Notes under the pieces: generated by a model | Database searches by the model: none | Told to the model about the DNA's origin: nothing | Seen by the model: the letters and a program-made list of their open reading frames with translations, nothing else | In this document: positions 8,504 to 16,474 of the stretch, piece by piece | How positions within the stretch are numbered: the first letter of the stretch is position 1 | Layout of the letters: every line of letters starts with the position of its first letter | Made by a program: the position numbers and the translations under genes | Origin: Hyphomicrobiales bacterium | Lineage (GTDB): Bacteria; Pseudomonadota; Alphaproteobacteria; Rhizobiales; Beijerinckiaceae | Length of the DNA stretch: 64,000 nucleotides | Assembly (NCBI GenBank): GCA_930633495.1 | Contig: CAKNFJ010000002.1 | Location: 372,001 to 436,000, forward strand | Direction of reading: 5' to 3'

Positions 8504-9721
8504 ATGAATCAGCAGACCCTGACCCGCGAAAGCGAAGAGTATCTTGAAGACCTAGCCGACGAGTTGAGCGTGCCACCGGGCCGCTATGAGCAGGCTGAAG
8601 GAAGATACAAGTCGCTTGGAGAGTGGCTCTCGCGCGATGCGTCGAGCGTCCGGATTTATGGACCGCACGTGTATGTCCAGGGCTCTTTTCGGCTAGGCAC
8701 GACGATACGCCCAGCGAATGAAACCGAAGAATACGACATCGATTCTGTCTGCGAGTTCCGGAACCTTTCAAAGGGTTCCTTGACGCAACAGCGTCTGAAG
8801 GAGCTCCTTGGTGCTGAGATCGAGGGGTATCGAAGAGCACAGAACATGAGCCGCCCGCTGCGTGAGGGGCGCCGCTGCTGGGTTCTGCGATATGCCGATG
8901 GTGCTCAGTTCCATATGGACATCGTTCCAGCCGTTCCGAACGGGGAAAACGCTCGCGTTTTGCTGGAGGCTCGTGGACTCGACGCCCGCTGGGCCTCCAC
9001 GGCAATCGCGATCACCGACAACGAGCATCCTACCTACACTTTTGTCTCTGACGAGTGGCCGCGGTCGAATCCGAAAGGATATGGCGAGTGGTTCAAAAGC
9101 AGAATGGCGGTCATTCTTGAGCGGCGGAAGCGTGCTATCGCGGAAAGTGCTCGTGCACGTGTAGAGGATATCCCGGACTACAAGGTCAGGACGCCTCTGC
9201 AAGCAGCCGTGATGATCCTGAAGCGCCATCGGGACCATAGCTTCGAAGGCCGCAAAGAGGTGCGGCCGATCTCGGTCATTATCACCACGCTGGCGGCGCA
9301 CTCTTACAACGGCGAGGAAACCATAGGCCAGGCGCTAGCGGCGATCCTACAAGGGATGCATAGCCACATTCATATGCGCGGCGGCAAATATTGGATTCCT
9401 AATCCGACCGACGAGCTTGAGAATTTTGCTGATAAATGGGCGGACCACCCGGAGCGCGCGATCGCCTTCTTCAAATGGCTGGAAAAGGCCAAGGCTGAAT
9501 TTGCCTTGGCAGCCCGTTCCAGCGACCGGAGGGTGATTACCGAGGAAATCAGCAAGGGCGTTGGCAATTCTCTTGCCGATCGCGCGGCGCGGCGCCGGCA
9601 GTCTTCGGGCAGCCCATCGCTTCTGAAAGCGGCATCCATAGCTCCGGCGACAGCCGGTCTATCGTTCCCAGATAAAAGTCGCGTGCCGACCGAACCGCAG
9701 GGATTTGGCAGCGAGCTATGA
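8504..9721 (+). CDS. CBASS cyclic-oligonucleotide synthase (CD-NTase)
   Basis: 405 aa nucleotidyltransferase. The polymerase-beta-type active site is intact: GSFRLGTT at 60-67, EYDID at 76-80 with metal-binding D78 and D80, and a third aspartate in FHMDIVPA (D139). It should make a cyclic di- or trinucleotide when phage is sensed, to switch on Cap5. The pairing with an HNH-SAVED effector and Cap2/Cap3 resembles clade G or D enzymes; clade is an inference. ATG 8504 follows a GGAGG site. The stop overlaps Cap2 (ATGA). The C-terminus, the expected site of Cap2 conjugation, ends in GFGSEL. Confidence 0.92.
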   Translation: MNQQTLTRESEEYLEDLADELSVPPGRYEQAEGRYKSLGEWLSRDASSVRIYGPHVYVQGSFRLGTTIRPANETEEYDIDSVCEFRNLSKGSLTQQRLKELLGAEIEGYRRAQNMSRPLREGRRCWVLRYADGAQFHMDIVPAVPNGENARVLLEARGLDARWASTAIAITDNEHPTYTFVSDEWPRSNPKGYGEWFKSRMAVILERRKRAIAESARARVEDIPDYKVRTPLQAAVMILKRHRDHSFEGRKEVRPISVIITTLAAHSYNGEETIGQALAAILQGMHSHIHMRGGKYWIPNPTDELENFADKWADHPERAIAFFKWLEKAKAEFALAARSSDRRVITEEISKGVGNSLADRAARRRQSSGSPSLLKAASIAPATAGLSFPDKSRVPTEPQGFGSEL

Positions 9722-11442
9722 TTTGGTGGCTCGACGATGTCGCGCGGGCACGGTCCGAGCGCGAGAATATAGCTGCGCTCGCCGAGCGTGTGAGTTGGCT
9801 CAGTGGCCTGCGTTGGCACCTGTCAGAAGGGGCGGCGCTCTCTGTTGATTTCGAGATCGAACACGCCGGTCAACACTATCCGCTTAAACTGACATATGCC
9901 GGGTTTCACCCGAACTCTCCGCCCAATGTCGTGCCCCGCGACGGGAGCCGCTTATCGAGTCATCAGTACGGCGCCGGCGGAAATCTCTGCTTAGAGTATC
10001 GCGCCGACAACTGGGAAACGTCCATCACCGGCGCGATGATGATCGAAAGCGCGCATCGGCTCATTGCCGGTGAACGCGAGGTCGATGCTCCTGAGTTGCC
10101 GTCGGCGCATTTTGTATCGCTTGGCCAAAGCCTCCGCGGAACCATCTTCCGGTTCTTGCTCACTCCTGGAACTGAGGAGAGCCTCAAGTCGCTGGATGCG
10201 GCTTTGTCCGCCGATATTGGTATTGCGGAAAAGCTCCATGCCGGCACGTTTGCCATAACTGTCACAGAGATTGCGGGCGCCGAATGCCATCGCGCTTGGC
10301 CCGCGGGCAACCGAGAGGTGAACAAGCGCGGGACGGCGATTCGGCTCCCTGATGGGATGGCTTTGCCTGCCGCAGAACAGGATGCGATCGCCCAACTGAT
10401 GCGCGACCTGGGCTTGTCGGACAATGTCGAACAGGTCCTCGCTACCTCGGGCGAACTCGATCTGGTTGTCGTCGCGGGGAACGAAATTGCGCATTTCTAC
10501 GCGTATGACGGAAGCGAACGACGGCTCTTCGGACGTTCTAAGACCATGAAGGTTAGTTCCTCAAAGCGGCTGCCTGAATCGTACGTGGGGCTTGCGGCGA
10601 AGAAGGTCGGGATCGTCGGCTGCGGATCGTTGGGATCCAAAGTGGGTGCCATGCTTACCAGGGCTGGTGTTCGAGAGTTCCTGCTGATCGATGACGACGT
10701 CCTGTTGTTTGACAACACGGTGCGAAACGAACTCGGCATCACAGCTGTAGGGGTTCATAAGGTCGATGCTCTCCGAGCTCGGATTATCGAGATCGCCGGT
10801 ACAACCGAGGTCACCATTCGACGGGTAGCGTTGGGCGGTCAGGAGAGTGCCGATTCAACCGAATCGGTAATGTCGGCCTTGGGGACTTGCGACGTCATCG
10901 TCGACGCGACGGCCGACGCTCACTGCTTTAATTTCTGCTCCGCTGTCGCCAAGAACAGCCTGACGCCATTGGTCTGGGGGAAGGTTTATGGCGGCGGTAT
11001 CGGCGGCCTGGTCGTGCGCGTCAGGCCAGGTTACGAACCGGAACCTCAACTCGCACGCAATCAAATTAGCGCATGGTGTGACGCTCAAGGAGTACCAGCA
11101 CCAGTGGATGCTTCTGCGGAGCGCTACGCGACAATCGATGATGGTGGAGCGCCACTTGTCGCTGATGATGCTGAAGTCGCCATCATAGCAGGCCACATTG
11201 CTCGCTTCGTCACCGATGTGTTGACCCGTCCGGATGACAGCGCCTTTTCTGTGCCCGCCTACGCGATCGGCCTTCGCAAAGGCTGGATCTTCACGGAGCC
11301 CTTCGACACTCGGCCGATACGGCTGGTCGGCGTAGCTCCGTGGAAGGTTGAGCAGGATGCAGCAACGGCAGAAGAAAGTCTTGAAATGATACGAGAGCTC
11401 TTTCCGCAGGCGTTCAATGGCGACAATCAGCCTGCCGCGTGA
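9718..11442 (+). CDS. cap2: CBASS Cap2: fused E2-E1 ubiquitin-like conjugation enzyme
   Basis: 574 aa. The N-terminal 120 residues are an E2-like domain with the candidate catalytic Cys91 in GAGGNLCLEYR. From about 290 a ThiF/E1 adenylation domain begins with KKVGIVGCGSLGSKVG, followed by LLIDDDVLLFDNTVRNELG, the acidic and arginine residues that bind ATP and Mg. After C407 the only cysteine is C454, making it the candidate E1 thioester residue. Cap2 attaches the CD-NTase C-terminus to target proteins and so raises its activity. The gene overlaps the CD-NTase by 4 bases and Cap3 by 26 bases, so all three are translationally coupled. Confidence 0.92.
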   Translation: MIWWLDDVARARSERENIAALAERVSWLSGLRWHLSEGAALSVDFEIEHAGQHYPLKLTYAGFHPNSPPNVVPRDGSRLSSHQYGAGGNLCLEYRADNWETSITGAMMIESAHRLIAGEREVDAPELPSAHFVSLGQSLRGTIFRFLLTPGTEESLKSLDAALSADIGIAEKLHAGTFAITVTEIAGAECHRAWPAGNREVNKRGTAIRLPDGMALPAAEQDAIAQLMRDLGLSDNVEQVLATSGELDLVVVAGNEIAHFYAYDGSERRLFGRSKTMKVSSSKRLPESYVGLAAKKVGIVGCGSLGSKVGAMLTRAGVREFLLIDDDVLLFDNTVRNELGITAVGVHKVDALRARIIEIAGTTEVTIRRVALGGQESADSTESVMSALGTCDVIVDATADAHCFNFCSAVAKNSLTPLVWGKVYGGGIGGLVVRVRPGYEPEPQLARNQISAWCDAQGVPAPVDASAERYATIDDGGAPLVADDAEVAIIAGHIARFVTDVLTRPDDSAFSVPAYAIGLRKGWIFTEPFDTRPIRLVGVAPWKVEQDAATAEESLEMIRELFPQAFNGDNQPAA

Positions 11443-11875
11443 TCAACGAGCCCGATTTCGACGATGCCTGCGGCGTGCTGGAAATCGAGAGATTGGCGGG
11501 ATCTTGATGGGCGAACAGATTGAAGCGGATCACTTCCGTATCGTCGACTTTTCCATCGACGAGACGAGTGGAACACCTGCGCATTTCGTCCGTAGCCCTG
11601 CGCATCATGTCGAGGCGCTCCAACGGTTTTACCAGCAGACGGGATCGGACTTTGCGCGGTTCAACTATCTGGGGGAATGGCATTCCCACCCGAGCTTTCC
11701 CGTTCTCCCAAGCCGAGAAGATCGTGTGTCTATGCAGCGCTTGGTTGAGGGCGAGCGAGATATCGATTTCTCAGCCCTGCTGATTGTTCGGTTGCGATAC
11801 CTATTCGTCCTCGAAGCCGGCGCATACATGTTTGCAAGAGGCGCCGAGCCTCGCGACGTCGCGCTGACGGCGTAG
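11417..11875 (+). CDS. cap3: CBASS Cap3: JAB/JAMM-type deconjugating peptidase
   Basis: 152 aa with a complete JAMM zinc motif: the catalytic glutamate in REIGGILMG (about residue 25) and the ligand set in EWHSHPSFPVLPSREDR (about 92-108, pattern H-x-H-P with the following S and D). In type II CBASS this isopeptidase removes CD-NTase conjugates made by Cap2 and restrains the system. ATG 11417 lies inside the end of cap2 in another frame. It is the last gene of the operon; an obvious terminator is not visible just downstream. Confidence 0.92.
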   Translation: MATISLPRDQRARFRRCLRRAGNREIGGILMGEQIEADHFRIVDFSIDETSGTPAHFVRSPAHHVEALQRFYQQTGSDFARFNYLGEWHSHPSFPVLPSREDRVSMQRLVEGERDIDFSALLIVRLRYLFVLEAGAYMFARGAEPRDVALTA

Positions 11876-12337
11876 GGGCGAGCAGTTTTCTGGCCGCTTC
11901 ACCGGCTCCGCAGCGCGTTTCGCAGTCGTGCGACGACGCTCTCCTATTTGGCGACGAGGCAGTTCAACGCTTTAAGAGAACCCCGGCCCGTTCGAGTGTA
12001 GCTAGCACCGACCGACTGTTTCCAGCAATCGCGTCGGGTTCTGCAGAAGCCAGGAAGCAGGCGTGAAGTGGCTGTACAGGGGCGTCGGCTCCGGGAAGGA
12101 CGTTGAAGTATGCCCCCGCAATCTTGACCTATTGCTCGGTGTTCCCGTCGGCCGCTTTGACTCGAAGAGACGGCGATCCCAGATTCTGAGAAAGGATCGT
12201 TCTTTAAATCAAACAAATGTTCTTCTAAAATGCGCTGAAAATGCGAAAGACGTTCCTTTCCTGGTTCGTTTCAGGGACTAATGCCTCGGTCTTTGAGAGG
12301 ACGCGAATTCGAAACGCGTCGGCCAGGGGCGGAGGCG
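11876..12337 (+). other. Intergenic stretch after the CBASS operon
   Basis: This 462-base gap separates cap3 from the convergent exonuclease gene. A minus-strand frame of 90 codons at 11944-12216 has Ser/Arg/Cys-rich composition typical of a chance frame. An AT-rich patch lies at about 12185-12265. No hairpin with a T-run, RNA gene or repeat was recognised. It may mark the right edge of the CBASS insertion. Confidence 0.4.
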
Positions 12338-13327
12338 TTACGCCCGATATCGATCGTGCGCCGTAAGCCGCGACGTGAGCGGCTCTGCATCTTCCCAGCA
12401 GTAAATGTCGGTCCGAAGATATCGGAGCTCCTGGTCCCAGAGCTCTTCATTGATCTCGATCCACCACGCTCGGGGCCGACCGTCGCTTCCGTCAGACCAG
12501 CGATATCCTCGGCCTTTGAGGTGGTCCTTCATGTCGAAGGGCGCGTTCTCGGCATAAATCCGGACACGGCTCTGCTGGCTGGACTGCAGGAGGGCAAAGA
12601 ATGGCCGATCGCCATGATCTCCTACCGGCCTCGCCAGTACCTCCAACAGCGCGTGACAATCGTCCGTCGCTCGGTGCCCCTCATGAAACAAGCCCGATTG
12701 GCCGACGAGGTAGCCGAGCTTGTTCCCTTCGAAGCCGAAATCCGCCCACGGGATTTCTCTGACGGAACACGCCCAGGCCTTGGACGCGAAGGTCACCGAT
12801 AGCTTCTCACAGAACGGTCGATCGAACGCGGCGTTGTGCGCAATGATCAGGTCTGCCGGCTCAACCAGCGCATCGAGCGCTGCGATATCGATATCGAGCC
12901 CGGCAACCATCTCGTCGGTTATGCCCGTCAGCCGCGTGATTTCCGCCGGGATAGGCTCCGATGGCTGACGCAGGCCGCTGTAGACGCCCACGACATCGCC
13001 AATCACGCCCTCATCATCGTAGGTGAAAGCGACTGCCCCGATTTCAATGATCTCGTCCTTGGAGTGGCTCAGACCAGTCGTCTCAGTGTCGATCAGAATC
13101 GCGAGATTTGGGAACGCGCTCTCTACCCGCGGAACGATGGGCCGCGGCACAAGTTTCCGGAGGATCCGAAAGCGGCCGCTCAGCTCCAAGCGTTGAGCTG
13201 CTTCCTCATCGTCCCAACCGGCCACTGCAGGTGCCGCAGCCGGACGCTTCCTCGGTGCCGGCCTTGGCGCCTCCCGGTAACCCGGCGCGTCGTCGAACAG
13301 GTCGATTTGAGCGGAGCTGGTCTTCAT
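12338..13327 (-). CDS. DEDDh 3'-5' exonuclease (DNA polymerase III epsilon-like)
   Basis: 329 aa. The exonuclease core covers about 75-240: ExoI motif ILIDTETTGL (D80, E82), ExoII in LIIAHNAAFDR, and ExoIII HRATDDCHALLEVL with the histidine general base and final aspartate. The first 65 residues are a Pro/Ala-rich extension, and the last 80 form an extra domain (FDMKDHLKGRGYRWSDG, then WWIEINEELWDQE). Stand-alone proteins of this build occur in alphaproteobacteria and are distinct from replicative DnaQ. The likely role is trimming or repair of DNA 3' ends. Confidence 0.88.
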   Translation of the reverse strand: MKTSSAQIDLFDDAPGYREAPRPAPRKRPAAAPAVAGWDDEEAAQRLELSGRFRILRKLVPRPIVPRVESAFPNLAILIDTETTGLSHSKDEIIEIGAVAFTYDDEGVIGDVVGVYSGLRQPSEPIPAEITRLTGITDEMVAGLDIDIAALDALVEPADLIIAHNAAFDRPFCEKLSVTFASKAWACSVREIPWADFGFEGNKLGYLVGQSGLFHEGHRATDDCHALLEVLARPVGDHGDRPFFALLQSSQQSRVRIYAENAPFDMKDHLKGRGYRWSDGSDGRPRAWWIEINEELWDQELRYLRTDIYCWEDAEPLTSRLTAHDRYRA

Positions 13328-13383
13328 GTCGAAGTTGTGTATGCCCTGCAGGGTCGGCGCGCCATAACGATAAACGGCGACAT

Positions 13384-13758
13384 CTACTTCATCGGCAGGG
13401 AGCGCGCGGTAAGCTTGTTTCCGTCGGGATCGCGAAGGTAGGCAACGAAGGCTCCGTTTGGGCGCTCGCTAGGTGGGCTCTCGATCGCCGTACCGCCATG
13501 CATGGTGCCGGCTTTATGCCAGGCGAGGACATGGTCACGGCTCTCAGCGGCGATGCCGATGGTTCCACCATTGGCCACCGTTGCCGGATTGCCATCGATC
13601 GGTTTCGTGATCATCAGCCGACCACCCTCGTGGGAATAGATAAGGCGCCCACGGGCGTCCGCCTCGCCGGGCGCGCCTCCCAGCGCCGCAAATGTGGCGT
13701 CGCAGAAGGTACGTGACCGTTCGAGATCGTTGCTACCGATCATGACGTGAGTGAACAT
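13384..13758 (-). CDS. VOC-family protein
   Basis: 124 aa. It has the small single-chain VOC layout: FTHVMIGSNDLERSRTFCDA at the start and a C-terminal AYLRDPDGNKL, the hallmark of this family. It probably dimerises to build its site; the substrate is unknown. The start at 13758 is supported by a CGGAGAC ribosome binding site. It lies upstream of the exonuclease on the same strand with a 56-base gap. Confidence 0.85.
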   Translation of the reverse strand: MFTHVMIGSNDLERSRTFCDATFAALGGAPGEADARGRLIYSHEGGRLMITKPIDGNPATVANGGTIGIAAESRDHVLAWHKAGTMHGGTAIESPPSERPNGAFVAYLRDPDGNKLTARSLPMK

Positions 13759-13960
13759 GCTTGTCTCCGAAGGGCCCTGTGCAACCAACATTGGCGGCGC
13801 TTGGAGCCGACGCAGGGCGTGATTCTATCCCAAGTCGAGATTACGCGAATTTCCTTCGCCAGACGCTAGCCGAAGGGGAACGGAGCTGCAGGCACGCGGG
13901 GAGGGCGTTCCTCCCCGCAATTTGCTTTCCACGGCTTGCGGCGGCCGCGCACGCAATAGG

Positions 13961-13990
13961 AAAAGCCCGCCGCTGAGGAAAGCGGCGGGC
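13961..13990 (-). terminator. Rho-independent terminator (minus strand)
   Basis: Perfect 10-base stem GCCCGCCGCT / AGCGGCGGGC with a six-base loop, preceded on the plus strand by AAAA, so the minus-strand transcript ends in U residues. It therefore terminates transcription coming from the right, most likely from the small frame ending at 14003. Confidence 0.65.
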
Positions 13991-14002
13991 CTCTGACTTG
14001 CG

Positions 14003-14218
14003 TCAGGACTTGGCGGTTCCGGCGATCGCCGGGAAACTGGCTTTGCTCTCCTGTCGGACTGCGGCCGGTACATCCGCGGGACGCATCCAACCGGAGAGCA
14101 GGCAGGTGCCGCATGGCACCGCGCGGATAACGAGATAAGCGCAGCTTTGGTTCCCGCAAGCCGTTAGGTCGCGATCAATTGTCTTAGGAGGAACGGCAGC
14201 GGGCCTGGGAGCGTTCAA
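14003..14218 (-). CDS. Possible small cysteine-containing protein
   Basis: 71 codons from a TTG, with stop only 13 bases before a strong minus-strand hairpin terminator. The centre carries four cysteines in a pattern like a small metal site (TACGNQSCAYL, then VPCGTCLL). The start lacks a convincing ribosome binding site. Alternatively the terminator closes a small non-coding RNA. The terminator is the main reason to list it. Confidence 0.35.
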   Translation of the reverse strand: MNAPRPAAVPPKTIDRDLTACGNQSCAYLVIRAVPCGTCLLSGWMRPADVPAAVRQESKASFPAIAGTAKS

Positions 14219-14248
14219 TCTGCGCGCAGACAGTTGATGGAGTCACCC

Positions 14249-14434
14249 ATGGCAGACGCTCGCAGCCCGGCAGTCGAGAGCCTCCGTAAGGAGCAGAAGT
14301 CTCAAGCGAAGCAGGAGTGGGAGCTGACGCCCGATCAGAAGCTTGAAAGGGCGCTGAAGGACACGTTTCCGGCGAGCGATCCTGTGGCTGAACAGGTGCC
14401 GATTACACCGGGCGCCGCGGAGGAGAAGAAATGA
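14249..14434 (+). CDS. Small hydrophilic hypothetical protein
   Basis: 61 aa starting at ATG 14249, which follows GGAG at a six-base spacing; an upstream ATG at 14237 is less well placed. It is highly charged (EKQ-rich), with a conserved-looking core LERALKDTFPASDPVA. That core recurs in small stress-related proteins of alphaproteobacteria, but I cannot assign a function. It overlaps the next gene by ATGA, so it heads a run of coupled tiny genes. Confidence 0.7.
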   Translation: MADARSPAVESLRKEQKSQAKQEWELTPDQKLERALKDTFPASDPVAEQVPITPGAAEEKK

Positions 14435-14745
14435 TCCGGGCAGCGTTCTTCAGTTTGGCCGGCGCCTGGATTGCCGGAAAAGTGGACAGGGGCGAAATCC
14501 CCGAGCGGCTTGCGGTCCCGCTGACGATGTTGGCGACGCGGCTTCCAACGCCGCTGATCCTGGCTGGAGCACTAGGCTACGGCTGGTATCGCATGAGCCA
14601 GGAGGCGCGGGCGATGAGGGCGCGGGATGTGACGCCGGAACGCCGCGCACGCCCAGCAGCTCGACCTGCAAAGTCTCCGCGGAGCCGAGTGCGAAAGGGT
14701 ACGAAACGAGCGCAGAAACCCGCTGGTGAGGCCGCAGATGTTTAA
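14431..14745 (+). CDS. Small hypothetical protein with basic tail
   Basis: 104 aa. The N-terminal 55 residues are hydrophobic (MIRAAFFSLAGAWIAGKV, then LPTPLILAGALGYGWYRM) and could make one or two membrane helices. The last 35 residues are very basic (Arg/Lys/Pro/Ala-rich), suggesting a tail that contacts nucleic acid or phospholipid. It is coupled to the genes on both sides by overlaps. No family recognised. Confidence 0.65.
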   Translation: MIRAAFFSLAGAWIAGKVDRGEIPERLAVPLTMLATRLPTPLILAGALGYGWYRMSQEARAMRARDVTPERRARPAARPAKSPRSRVRKGTKRAQKPAGEAADV

Positions 14746-14983
14746 GCTGTTCATGGAGATGTCCATGTTGGCGTTCGAGGCACAGCAGGCCATCTGGCTC
14801 AGGAGCATGAAGATCGCCGCCGGCGGCCGTGCTGCGAAGCGCGAGACCAACCTGATGGTGAAGGAGAAGGTCACGGCGGCCCAGACCGCCGTGTTGAAGG
14901 CGGCCACCGGGACGGGACCTGTTGGTATTGCTCGCGGCTATCGGCGCAAGGTGCGAGCGAACGTCCGCCGCTTGTCGAAATAG
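14738..14983 (+). CDS. Small basic hypothetical protein
   Basis: 81 aa from ATG 14738 (an in-frame GTG at 14726 is possible). GAGG lies seven bases upstream. It begins with a Met-rich amphipathic helix (MFKLFMEMSMLAFEAQQ) and becomes basic towards the C-terminus. Phasin-like or polyhydroxyalkanoate-granule-type small proteins have a similar look, but this is only an impression. It overlaps the previous gene by eight bases. Confidence 0.6.
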   Translation: MFKLFMEMSMLAFEAQQAIWLRSMKIAAGGRAAKRETNLMVKEKVTAAQTAVLKAATGTGPVGIARGYRRKVRANVRRLSK

Positions 14984-14992
14984 GCTTCCGAG

Positions 14993-15289
14993 GTGAACTG
15001 GGTCGCCGTTGCCGGTACGCTCGCGGCGTTGTGCTCCACGATTAGCTTCGTTCCCCAGGCCTGGCGGATCGTGAAGACGCGGGACACGGGAGCGATTTCC
15101 CCCGTGACCTACAGCTTCACGGTGACGGGGTTCGCTCTCTGGACGGCCTACGGCGTAGGGTTGGGGGAGTGGCCGCTGATCGTCACCAACAGCATATGCT
15201 TCGTGTTGTCGGCCTTCATCCTCATGATGACGCTGTTGCCCCGGCCGAGAAAAGACGCCGTGGCCGACACGATCGATCCCAGGTCTTGA
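14993..15289 (+). CDS. SemiSWEET-type sugar transporter / PQ-loop protein
   Basis: 98 aa with three predicted membrane helices (about 3-22, 38-55 and 62-82). The first helix ends in the PQ-loop sequence SFVPQAWRIVKTRDTGAIS, which is diagnostic for bacterial SemiSWEETs. These work as homodimers moving mono- or disaccharides down a gradient across the inner membrane. Start GTG 14993 follows the previous gene by nine bases. Only one PQ triplet is present, as expected for a half-transporter. Confidence 0.85.
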   Translation: MNWVAVAGTLAALCSTISFVPQAWRIVKTRDTGAISPVTYSFTVTGFALWTAYGVGLGEWPLIVTNSICFVLSAFILMMTLLPRPRKDAVADTIDPRS

Positions 15290-15313
15290 GTGCCCAGAAT
15301 CCGCGATTGGGCT

Positions 15314-15370
15314 GTGGTGCGCGACTCGTGGGTATCCGGTAGCGGGTGTCGTTACCTGCTACCTGTTACC
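15314..15370 (+). repeat. Dispersed repeat, copy 1 (with internal inverted repeat)
   Basis: Contains an inverted repeat GGTAGCGGGT (15338-15347) / ACCTGCTACC (15354-15363) with a six-base loop. The segment shares GCGACTCGTGGGTA (13 of 14 bases) and ACCTGCTACC with a segment at 30622-30678. The two were matched by eye. It lies in the gap before the cold-shock gene, so it could be part of that leader or promoter region. Confidence 0.4.
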
Positions 15371-15620
15371 ATGGCGGGCGGCCTTCGATGTGATCGCGCT
15401 CGGTCGTCTCTTTGCAGCGGGCGTCAGGCGCAGCGGCATTCCGCGTGCCAGCTAATCCACTCGGGACCGCTGTGCCGGAACGCGGTCAGAGGGGGACCTT
15501 GCCGCGCGCATCCTGTTCTCGCGTGAGTTGCCTTGGCTCCGACTCATGGGGGACTGGTCATCCGAGATCGGTTTGCCTCTTCTACGGCGGCGGGGGAACG
15601 ACGCCGCGTGGAGACAAGTG

Positions 15621-15830
15621 ATGCCGACTGGAACTGTGAAGTGGTTCAATGAGACCAAGGGGTACGGGTTTATCCAGCCCGACGATGGAGGGCAGGACGT
15701 GTTCGTGCACATCAGCGCCGTTGGGCGTGCGGGGCTGCAGACGCTGATGGAGGGGCAGAAGATTTCATACGAGCTCGTGGCGGATCGTAGGTCCGGGAAG
15801 AGCTCGGCGGACAACCTCCGGGTTTCCTGA
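15621..15830 (+). CDS. Cold-shock-domain protein (CspA family)
   Basis: 69 aa. The RNP1 motif KGYGFIQP and RNP2 motif DVFVHIS of the nucleic-acid-binding beta-barrel are intact, after the usual opening [10 protein letters not shown]. It should act as an RNA chaperone in the cytoplasm. ATG 15621 follows a GGAG at eight bases. The gap of 331 bases upstream is consistent with the long regulatory leader common for csp genes, and a terminator follows immediately. Confidence 0.95.
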   Translation: MPTGTVKWFNETKGYGFIQPDDGGQDVFVHISAVGRAGLQTLMEGQKISYELVADRRSGKSSADNLRVS

Positions 15831-15847
15831 CCGGGTGTGCGCGTCAG

Positions 15848-15874
15848 AAGAGCAGCCCGCGAGGCTGCTCTTTT
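15848..15874 (+). terminator. Rho-independent terminator of the cold-shock gene
   Basis: Stem AAGAGCAGCC / GGCTGCTCTT (10 bases, five-base loop CGCGA) ending in TTTT, starting 18 bases after the csp stop codon. Confidence 0.85.
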
Positions 15875-16474
15875 GCTATGCGACCGCCTGCGTTGGCTTG
15901 AGGTGAAGGGGAGGCGGAGGTTCTGGACCAGCGATGATTTAGAAGCCGATTATCGACATTCCTGTGGTGGGAATTGTTATGATGGCATCGGGTGAACAGC
16001 CTGACGGGAACGTCATCATCGGACTGGAAACCGCTTGGAAAGCGGATGTTCGCCTGTCGCTGAACCCTCAGACACTTCGCCGATCTGGAGGCGCTTTTGG
16101 CGCGGTTGAGCGCAGAGCAGGCCAAGCATCGGCCCATCCATTGACGGCGATGGCTCCAACCTACGCCTGAACGCTTCCGTTCAGCGCCACAGCCAGGCTG
16201 GGATGATCACTCCGACAGCCATCGCTGCGACGATCAGCGTTCTCATCCAGACGGCTCGCAGTCGAGACGAAAAAAGCCAAGTGCTCTGCATCAGAACCCA
16301 CACCACTGCACGAGATTGAGGTATCAAACCTGAAAAAGTTGCTGTGGGTCAACTCCGCTTCTTTGGGTTTTGGGGGGGGTGCGCGCCTTGAATCGTTGAT
16401 TCAACCCTCTTAACTGGGCTCCTGAAGCTAAGTCCGTTTCGTTGATAGCGGCCCGCTATTTTCAGGAGATCTCA
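15875..16474 (+). other. 600-base non-coding stretch upstream of the MucR-like gene
   Basis: No supported protein gene. It contains small inverted repeats (CCGCTT/AAGCGG at 16031-16045; TGAACG/CGTTCA at 16168-16183), a possible 21-residue hydrophobic peptide on the minus strand at 16181-16246, and a run of G at about 16371-16380. MucR/Ros genes often have long autoregulated leaders with AT-rich sites, and the 16300-16440 part is relatively AT-rich. Confidence 0.45.

Noticed and set aside
11944..12216. 90-codon minus-strand frame after cap3
   Set aside because: Composition is Ser/Arg/Cys-rich with no hydrophobic core or ribosome binding site; looks like a chance frame.
16181..16246. 21-residue hydrophobic peptide on the minus strand (MRTLIVAAMAVGVIIPAWLW)
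   Set aside because: Could be a tiny membrane peptide, but no ribosome binding site and no context; mentioned only in the gap entry.
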